Source: Girardinichthys multiradiatus (taxonomy: Eukaryota; Chordata; Actinopteri; Cyprinodontiformes; Goodeidae). Taken from it: 64,000 bases of DNA. The stretch covers positions 26,387,119-26,451,118 of the forward strand of contig NC_061808.1 of NCBI RefSeq assembly GCF_021462225.1, in the 5' to 3' direction. This document shows positions 50,371 through 64,000 of the stretch, one piece after another (the stretch's first letter is position 1; each line of letters starts with the position of its first letter). Under the pieces are notes generated by a model. It worked only from the letters and a program-made list of their open reading frames with translations. It was not told where the DNA came from and did no database searches. Both the position numbers and the translations under genes were made by a program.

Positions 50371-53300
50371 TGATATACAGTTTGAATTACTTTTGTGAGA
50401 AAAGTTTACCTAATTAAAAAAATGAATGAAATTATCAGACAGTCAAAATCTATTGAACAGATCATTCTCACATGTTTCAGAAAGAACCCTAAAGAAAACT
50501 GCAGAGATATGCGTGTCTCTCAACAGAACCAAGAGTAAAGAGTACTGAATATATTCAGAAGACAAACCATACTGGCTTTGTGTAGATCCACATTATGAAG
50601 GAATGTTTAAAAATGCCAAGGTCAAAAACTTTAGTAAACAGCTTTGTGTCCATGTATTTAATTAGAAGGAAGACACAAGCTTTTTAGATTTGCTGGTGTA
50701 CCTCCCTACCTTTGGTGAAGTGAACCTTTAAAATTATGCCACCTAATATCAAACATTCATACAAAAACATACAATTTCCTGCTGGCTCCCCCCCCAGTGT
50801 TTACCTCTGCTGACAGACAGGTCTCCATCGACCTGTCGACTCTAGGGACCTGAGTAGAAGCACCGCGCCCAGGCTGCTCTATCGGGAAATTGACCACCAA
50901 ACAATTACTCCCGCTAATTACGTAGAAGCTGCATGGGCACCGCTACTGAGGGTGCTTTTGTGGATGGAGGAGGGTGGGGGTTGGGGGATATAGTAGAGAG
51001 GAAAGTAACGGACTCAGAAGAGGGAGGGAAGGTGGAATGTTTCCATAGTTACCTAATTGGACGTGTCCCCATCATGTTGAATTAAAGCACATCATCCTCT
51101 TTCAGCTATTTTGGCCCATCATTTCAAAGGCTGCCTTTCTTCTTCCCACACCACATAAAAAGGACATTGTGTGCAAAAAATGTTGTTTTTGCAGCCCCAA
51201 TTACCTTGTTGTAATCTTATCTAAGCTTAAGGCAGCAGTAGACTGAAGCTTCTTTGTCCTCTTTGTGCTCCCAGAAAACAGGAGTAGGCACTCATCCCGC
51301 TATTTGGAGTCTGTCGAAGGAAAATGTCTTATTTGTTCCATGTTTGTTTTCCTGGCTGCACAATTCCATGACGGTGTAAATGTGACTGCAGTTTGGGAAA
51401 CTTTATCAGTGAGTTCAGTCTTGTCTACATCTGTATAGGTTTGATTGTGTGAACTGTGATAGAGTTCAGCAAGTGTTATCACTCTGATAGGGTTCCAGGT
51501 TTGTAGAATCAGATATCCTTTGTGCCGATGCGGGAATGAGATAGGGAAGGATGTGAGAGAAGTAGTTGTTTGTTTAGATGGCAGTAACAAAATTCACATT
51601 CACTGTGTGAGTTTGTGTTTACGTTTGTTTGGTGTCCTTGACCCCAGCCCGAGGGGGTCCAGGCTTGTGACGGGCTTGTTCTATGGCAGTGCGTCAGCCT
51701 GTGTTGCCCTGCAGGCACAGCTGTATTTCTATCACTGCTAGAGTATGAGAACCACCTTCTTCTGTCTTGTTTTCTTTACGTTTATTCAGACTTTTTTCAT
51801 GTAGAAGGTGGTCGGCTCTGGAGCGGAGTTGCCCGATCTAAAAAGCAGCAAACCCAAACAGAGAAATCTCTAACACTCTTTTACTCACTGCTCAAATATT
51901 GACTTGATCACAGCATTTTGGCCCATCCAGCCTTCATCACATGTATGAGCGGCATCACACTTCTATATATAATCAGATTTCCCCGTCTCAAAAAGGAGAC
52001 AGTGCTCTTTCCACTATCTTAGTGTTTGCTTCAGAAGAACAGCTCCTTTTCACACTAAAGGCCAAGAGATAAGAACAAAAGCAAAACAGTGCAGACATGT
52101 TGAACTCCAGCCACAGTCCTCTAAGGTCTGCCCAACCACAGAGAGAGATAACCTGCCTGTTCCTCCGCCAAGTGTTCAAACTCGCTGCTTACTGTTAAGC
52201 CAAGACAGAGAAGCGGGAAACGGTGGGGGGAGCTTTCATTGAGGGGTAAAAGAGAGAGAGAAAGGTTTTTCCTTTGAGAGCATCCTGCTATTATTCTGCC
52301 TCAGGCGCAGAGCATTGAGAAATGAGTGTTCTGTGTTTATGGGACCGAACACAAAACACTGTGTACACACGCCCATGCTGGTACACACGCGTGCACTCAA
52401 AGACGGGCAACGGCATATCAATGAGTGGAAGCAGGTAAAGGAGGAAAATAAAAAAACGTCAGGCAGAACATGAGGACAACCAATCAGTGATAACTTGTTT
52501 CTCAAGGGTGGAAATTGAAACTGGCACTTTGCGTTGTTGTGGTGACATTTTAGACTGCATACAACATTGTGGAAATGTCTGCAGTACCTTTTTGGCATGT
52601 GAGGTTTTAATCATGATTAGACGATCTGCTTTAACACACACTGAGAGACGGTTAAAGTAGCTTCTTAATTTTCTTTCTAAAGCTATCTTTGTGTTGACGT
52701 CACTGAGTTGTAGTGAAATGCTTCAAGCACTCTGCTTTAATGGCACCATCAGGATACATTGTCCTTCACATTTTGTCACGGAAAATTGATTATTTCTCTC
52801 CCATCAGTCTACATACAATTCCACACAATGGCAAAATGTGTTGACTTTTCTGCACATCCTCACTGTGCAGCAGTGATAGCCTTGCATGTTTTTTAATCAT
52901 TTCTATAGGCTTAGCAAAACCTTGGAAAGAGCTGCCATTCTTCTGAAACTCCAAAGCTCAATCTGGTAAGAAGAAGATTGTCACTATACAACCGCTTTCA
53001 CGAGAATCTTTACAGAGTTCACGTCTGTACTTTCAGGGTGTGACTTTAAAGCTTTCCTACCTTTCCTAGCAGCTGGTTGTTCTCTCCCTTTATAGTGAAG
53101 AAGATAAAAACAATCCCTGCTTCAGCACTGCTCAAACTTTTATAAGTCCTTCATCTTGACAGACATTTTATAACAACTGGACTTGGAACAATTAAACTCA
53201 CCATATCTTTGTTCATTTAAACAAAAACAAAAGCATCATTGGTTAAATGATACAGTTTTATTTTGTTTTCCATTTTTACTCAGAGGTTGAAATTTTAAAG

Positions 53301-53388
53301 TTTGAAAATGTAATAGTTAACAGGGTTTGCTAGAAGTTGGAATTGAGAGTGGGAATGGTTTATTTGCAGCTCTGTTTGTATATTAAAT

Positions 53389-53392
<4 letters not shown>
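50371..53392. other. Intron stretch, mostly unannotated
   Basis: A GC-richer block at 50780-51060 has no coding or repeat signature. At 52765-52880 there is a weak resemblance to a Tc1 terminal region (CTTCACATTTTGTCACGGAA, CATCAGTCTACATACAATTC), too decayed to call. No exon found. Confidence 0.4.

Positions 53393-53431
<39 letters not shown>
53393..53431. repeat. (AT)n microsatellite
   Basis: Pure alternating AT of about 38 bases. Confidence 0.95.
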
Positions 53432-53433
<2 letters not shown>

Positions 53434-54123
53434 GTAACCCTTATACACTCTGTTGAAAAAAACATGTTTCATTGATAATGAATGTTTTTAAAGAAGTAGT
53501 AGTTTTTTTCTAGCAGAAAATTATTGTAATTCATTTCTACATCAAAGCATGTGAAAAAAAACCAGAATGAAAGTGCGTGCAGCTAGTTGATATTTTCAGA
53601 GAGTTAATGCGAGTATTGTTAAACTTTGATGTGAGTATTAGGAAAGGTAGCCTAAGTACCACCATTGCCATGGCTCTAGTCCATTTCCTTATAGGCACTT
53701 TCTTCTATTTTGGACAGACCTGTTTTACTTGGACATTCAATCAGTGACTTAATTTGGGCCCAGATGGACACCAGTCAAGTTGTAGAGGCTCAGCATGAAA
53801 CAAATGGATCCACCAAGTTTTATATATGATTCTCTGGATGCATGAAGATGTCTAGGAGAGAAGGATTGATTTTTTAAGTAGATTATATAACACAACTTTT
53901 AAGATTGAGGGATTGACTAAATAAAAGAAAAGTATATGACACCAATTTTCAAAAATGAGGGTGATGTACAGATGAGGTTGATTAGCCATACCATGAAGGT
54001 AGGTTTATGTTTGAGGTTATGATCAGTGAGCAGTATGGTTTTCAAACAGAGAATGAGCACTACAAGGTGTGGAATGGTGTTAATGGAGCATTGATGGAAA
54101 ATTAAAGAAAGGGTCAGAAGTTG

Positions 54124-54125
<2 letters not shown>

Positions 54126-54183
<58 letters not shown>
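54126..54183. repeat. (TA)n microsatellite followed by (TTA)n
   Basis: Alternating TA of nearly 60 bases passing into ATT units to about 54195. Such runs can form cruciforms and are often length-variable. Confidence 0.95.
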
Positions 54184-54187
<4 letters not shown>

Positions 54188-54719
54188 ATTATTTATTTTG
54201 CTAAAATAGAAAACGCAAATGACAAAGAGCTGGGAGAGTACCGGAGTGTGCTGCAGGACATGGGCAGTAAGACTGTGATATATTTTTGTTGCAGTTGTGA
54301 TAGGAAGGTTGACATATAAATTCAGGCAAAAGTTGCTATGTTTGCAAGCTACATTGTGAACTTTAGTGAGAGGCACTGAGCAGGTGGAAGAGAGTCAAAA
54401 GAGGTGGAGGTGTGATCTAAAAGAGGGATGAAAGTTGGTAGAAGATTGGTTGAAGGTGGACCAGTTCAAGTTCTTGGGGTTAACTATCTAAAGGAATGGG
54501 CAGTGAATAAGAAAGTTAAAGAAAAGAGTAAAGGTAGGATGGAGTGGAAGGAGATTCAGGAGGTTTGAAATGGTGGCACGGATATCCCTAAATAAAATAC
54601 ATTGCTACTAATTGCATTCAGAAGTCAATTATCAAATGGATTTGACCTTTTTTTACTTTTTAATCTAGATGTTCTGCGATGGCCTCAGAGTTTTGTTAGA
54701 GAACATTAGTGAGCAAACA

Positions 54720-55110
54720 GCATCATGAAGACCAAGGAACCAGTGGGGAGGTTTACAGATTCATGTTAGAAAACAAACAATTTGAGCACTTAATGGAGTA
54801 CTGTTAAAACCATCATCTAAAAATGAAGACAGTATAGGACAACTGCAAACCCACCAAGATATGATCCACCACCTATTCTGACAGAGAAGCCAAGAGGCAC
54901 CTGGTAACATGATAATTTATAGACATACACAAAGCCATTGTTGAAAGAAAGCCCTGAGAAGTCCCATTTGAAGTTTACCACAAGCAATGTGGGGAACATT
55001 TGGAAGAAGGTGCTCTGGTCAGATTAGGCCATTGAATGTTTTGGCCTACATGCAAACCTCTATAGAGAAAAACACTGCATTTGTGTTTGTGACAAAATGT
55101 TCAAGTTCAA
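54720..55110 (+). mobile_element. Decayed Tc1-like transposase remnant
   Basis: GCAAACCCACCAAGATATGA, GCCATTGTTGAAAGAAAGCC, GAAGTTTACCACAAGCAATG and TGGAAGAAGGTGCTCTGGTC occur in Tc1 transposase order. The last block encodes the KKVLWS(D) region around the first catalytic Asp. Stops and gaps are abundant, and the terminal repeats are not visible. Confidence 0.65.
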
Positions 55111-60924
<5,814 letters not shown>

Positions 60925-62120
60925 CGGCAGCCCGGACGGGATCGTTCCGAGTCGCAGCCAAACACCAGCCGAACTCCTGTTGTGGGATGATGTGTGACGG
61001 CAGCTCAAAGCCGGGCCGGCCGACCGTTTGGTCAGTCGGCATCGATCCACGCGGCTTACCCTGCAAACTCGCCACCCACCAATGAAACAAAACCCTGTGC
61101 AGAATGTACTCATGCTCTACATGCTACTTAGCCATGCCAGGTGACAATGCCTAACCTCGAGTGCTGTACGTGTCATGGTAGTAGTTCATCCTCTCATCCA
61201 ACAGGCACAGGGACCCTCTTAGTAACTTATAAGTGTTTCAGTTTATTTAAGTGAAGTTGTCTTTTCAGTTGTCTCTTCCAGATCTTTGTGAATCCACCAC
61301 TTTCCTTGCCTCTGAGCTCAGTGAACACCATTGCAGGTCCATGCTTTTGTCATTTTGAGTAATACTGTTCACCAGGTGTAGGTTTCATAGAAGTGTCTTT
61401 GTGGTGTGAGGACAGTTCTGAGTAGTGATATTTACAGGACCTGAAGGATGACGGAGCCAAGCAGGACTGCTTTACTCTTTATCTTTTGGTTGGAGGAGTT
61501 TCTTCTCTCCACTGCGTGTGGATTTATGAGGTAGTTCCAGAACCAGATTGTGAACTCTCTATGACCCAGTTTTATTTGATCAAATCATTAAACATAGGAG
61601 AAGGTGATCAAATCTGGGTCACACTGGGTTCACTGTGAAAAAATGTTGATTTCAAGAGTCGAGCTGGAGTTGCACGACAACAAAGGAAAAACAACCTGGA
61701 GCCTTCCTCCCTCCTCTGCCTTTACTTTCTGGGACAAAGATTAGATTAAAGGGAGCGGGGAGGAATTCCTCTTTCTGTCGTCGTCTGATCTGATACTGAA
61801 GGAAAAAAAGCACAATATTCACCTGTGACTGTCATCATAGATGTTATCTGTTGATTCATGGGTTCTCGTCTTTTATCAGCCCCCACCCTGTTTTCTGATT
61901 TATACAGTGTGTTTCATTGCAGCCCACAAATGATGTTGGGTTGGTATTCTGTAAATACAGGAAGGAAATATGTATATTTTACAACCTGAAAGCAATTCTG
62001 TATAAATGTTTTTAGAAAAAAAGACTCATAGGCTGGATTCAACATATGTCTGTAAATCTGTACCCAAAAAGGAGAAACTAACAATTATTATTAAACCCTA
62101 ATACATATACAAGGACATGG
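60925..62120 (+). other. klhl29: Probable 3' UTR of klhl29
   Basis: Non-coding sequence directly downstream of the stop, without repeats until the Tc1 remnant at 62179. Variant poly(A) signals ATTAAA occur at 61587-61592, 62090-62095 and 62154-62159; the second or third would give a 3' UTR of about 1.2 kb. The true end cannot be decided without transcript data. Confidence 0.55.
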
Positions 62121-62178
62121 ATATATTGTCAAATCTGTTTCTGTGTGCAGTCAATTAAAAGGTAAGTTAAACTCTGGT

Positions 62179-62600
62179 ACAGTGCCTTGTGAAAGTATTC
62201 ATAATCCTTGAACTTTGTTAGAACCAATAATCTTTTGCTGCAGGTAATATGTCTCTTATCAGCTTTGCCCATTTTCTTAAAAGTAGCTCAAGCATCTAAT
62301 GGAATTTCTTCTATGATTACTCTGCATTTAGCTAAATCCATCAACTCTGACCAGCCTCCCTGTTCCACGTAAAGCCAAACATCCCCGCAGCATGATGCAG
62401 CCACCACAATGTACAAAGGACGTTCAGGATTTCTGTGAAACAGGGTTTTTTTGTAGGCTGAAAAGGCTCGATCTTCATCTCATCTGACCAAGCAGCTTTT
62501 TTCAGATTTACTGTGTCCCCTACGACGTTACCATGAACCTCTTGACTGCTTCTCATGATTGAACTCTTTGAGCCATACCCATTGCCAGTTGGATGACCTA
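62179..62600 (-). mobile_element. Decayed Tc1-like element, minus strand, one end present
   Basis: The left end CAGTGCCTTGTGAAAGTATT follows a TA at about 62177-62178 and is the same type of terminus as at 3200. Then come minus-strand transposase blocks: CATCAACTCTGACCAGCCTC, CAGCATGATGCAGCCACCAC, CTTCATCTCATCTGACCAAG and TTACCATGAACCTCTTGACT. No intact frame, and the right end is not visible. Confidence 0.75.
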
Positions 62601-62749
62601 AATGAAATGCACACCACCTTTTCATATTTGTAAAATATTTTGAGAACTGAAAGTTCTTTAATTGAACAATTGTGTGTGTAATATGAAAAAGGTCTCTCTG
62701 CGTCAGTCTCCTCAAACTTAAAAATAAAAAAACACTTTGTATTTAGTTT

Positions 62750-64000
62750 GCACCTTTTATTCAAGTATATCAACAGCAGTTTATTAAGAAATACAGTAAA
62801 TTTCAAATATAACTTACACTAAAGTAACATTGTGAACAGGCGTTTGAAATGCACAAAGGAACAGAACCGACAAAGCTACAAAACCATTCTAACAGAACTG
62901 TGGACCAAAAAAAGGGGGAAATAAAACGATTCAGGTTAAAACCACCCATTTCCCTGCATAAGTAGTCTCGTCTACCAGACAAAAATTGGTTGTTAGTCCA
63001 AACTGGCTACAATTTATAAAGAAGGAAGATCACAATGTATGACATTTAACAACCCAGATTTTTTGTCTAAATGTTAATTTTTAACCCATAAAAAAAAAAA
63101 CAACTTTTGGCAGAAATTGAAGACAAAGTGAACACCATGAAACAAATCTGTCTGGTCATGTTTCTTTCACTGTGATGCACAAGACTAACTTAACTATCCT
63201 TGTGCTAGTCTCTTCCAGTATGTCACAGTCTGTAACCATTCAAAGAAAAATAGGAAAACATAAATTAAGAACAAAAATGAAAAGGGCATTTTGTCCCATG
63301 ATGAACCTGAGAGACCTGTTAATCCTTTAATCCCCCCGCAGACGCCAAATAAACCTGCTACACGAACGCTACACAAATGTACGCGTAATGCTCAATGAAT
63401 ATGTAAAATTTCATGGCGTACAAAAAGACAACTTCATGAATATTAAGTGTAAAATATTTGCTAATAAATAGTAAGAATGAGATGAAAATCTGCAGAAAAA
63501 GGGTGAAAGAAAGGCGACACATGCAGAAAATGCTTTGAGGAGGGTGAGAATATGCAGGAGAAGATAAAGGAACCTGAAACTAAAGCTTTTAAATACAGTC
63601 CGTGTCATATCCTTAATGCAATCATCATCTGGCTCAAATTTAAAACATACAAACACAATCAGATATAAACAACTCCTGGATTACTGCAGCAGCTGCGGTT
63701 GGACTTGCTAGTACCGAATATGATACTGTGGATGTTGTGACAGTACTTTATGGAGTGAGAAAAATACTGTTGTACCCAGTAAACAGATTTCGCATTAAAA
63801 TAATTTAAGCTGAGGTAGCATTGGTTTTTTTTCCCCTCTCTCTGCAGTAGTCCAAGTTCTAACCTGTCATTGCCAGTTTGCATACAGCCTTTGCTTTCGT
63901 CACCAAGAATTAGAGGGAAAAAGGCAGACGTGAGCTTGAGTTAGAGCTGACCAGAGAGGTTTGAGGATTGCTCTGAGGAAAAAGAAGGGGCCTTCTCCAG
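62750..64000 (-). other. Possible 3' UTR of a convergent gene
   Basis: On the minus strand AATAAA occurs at 62756-62761 and 62780-62785. Upstream of it, through 64000, is repeat-poor sequence without a convincing open frame, as in a long 3' UTR. In other vertebrates, as I recall, KLHL29 is followed by ATAD2B in the opposite orientation, which would fit, but nothing in the visible sequence identifies ATAD2B. Confidence 0.3.

Noticed and set aside
52765..52880. Additional Tc1 terminal region
   Set aside because: Resemblance is limited to two short blocks; too weak for a feature call.
63659..64000. Coding exon of a convergent gene at the right edge
   Set aside because: All three minus-strand frames meet stops within about 100 bases of one another and show no recognisable protein. 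Treated as possible 3' UTR only.

Overview
This is vertebrate nuclear DNA, almost certainly from a ray-finned (percomorph-type) fish. The evidence is intron-split coding sequence with canonical GT/AG junctions, AT-rich non-coding DNA with long microsatellites, and a dense load of teleost-type Tc1/mariner elements, hAT-like elements and Jockey-superfamily/L2-like LINEs. No bacterial operon, tRNA, rRNA or CRISPR array is visible.

The only host gene I can support is on the + strand: the last three coding exons of a Kelch-repeat protein, at 42518-42711, 56538-56682 and 60741-60924. Their phases fit exactly, and they encode the final 173 residues, ending in KKYIQSG and a stop. From memory this is the C-terminus of KLHL29, a BTB-Kelch protein of the kind that can act as a cullin-3 substrate adaptor. 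The introns are 13826 and 4058 bp. No earlier exon is recognisable, so 1-42517 is most simply read as part of a large upstream intron. A 3' UTR probably runs from 60925 to about 62.1 kb. Reverse-strand AATAAA motifs near 62.76-62.79 kb hint at a convergent neighbour whose 3' UTR fills the right end; ATAD2B would be expected from vertebrate synteny, but this is inference only.

Layout. 1-3.2 kb: a LINE with an almost open reverse-transcriptase frame, joined to the right half of a Tc1 element. 3.45-7.9 kb: a transposon nest, in which a decayed minus-strand LINE is split by a hAT-like element that itself contains a deleted Tc1 and a 34-bp LINE stub. 7.9-15.7 kb: mostly unannotated intronic DNA. 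15.7-25.5 kb: several decayed Tc1/mariner elements, two of them split by later insertions (one LTR-like). 27.4-29.7 kb: a decayed mariner-type element split by a structurally complete Tc1 element with a 320-codon open transposase. 29.7-42.5 kb: intronic, with sparse decayed Tc1 pieces. 42.5-60.9 kb: the Kelch exons and their introns, with a young GC-rich LINE fragment at 44.3 kb, further Tc1 remnants and long microsatellites. 60.9-64 kb: 3' UTR, one decayed Tc1, and the putative convergent 3' UTR.

Nothing resembles an undescribed multi-gene system. The most informative content is the layered insertion history: target-site duplications, in-place reconstruction of interrupted frames, complementary deletion derivatives of one Tc1 family, and one near-intact transposase. 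Family assignments come from recall of protein and repeat consensus sequences, not from database searches.
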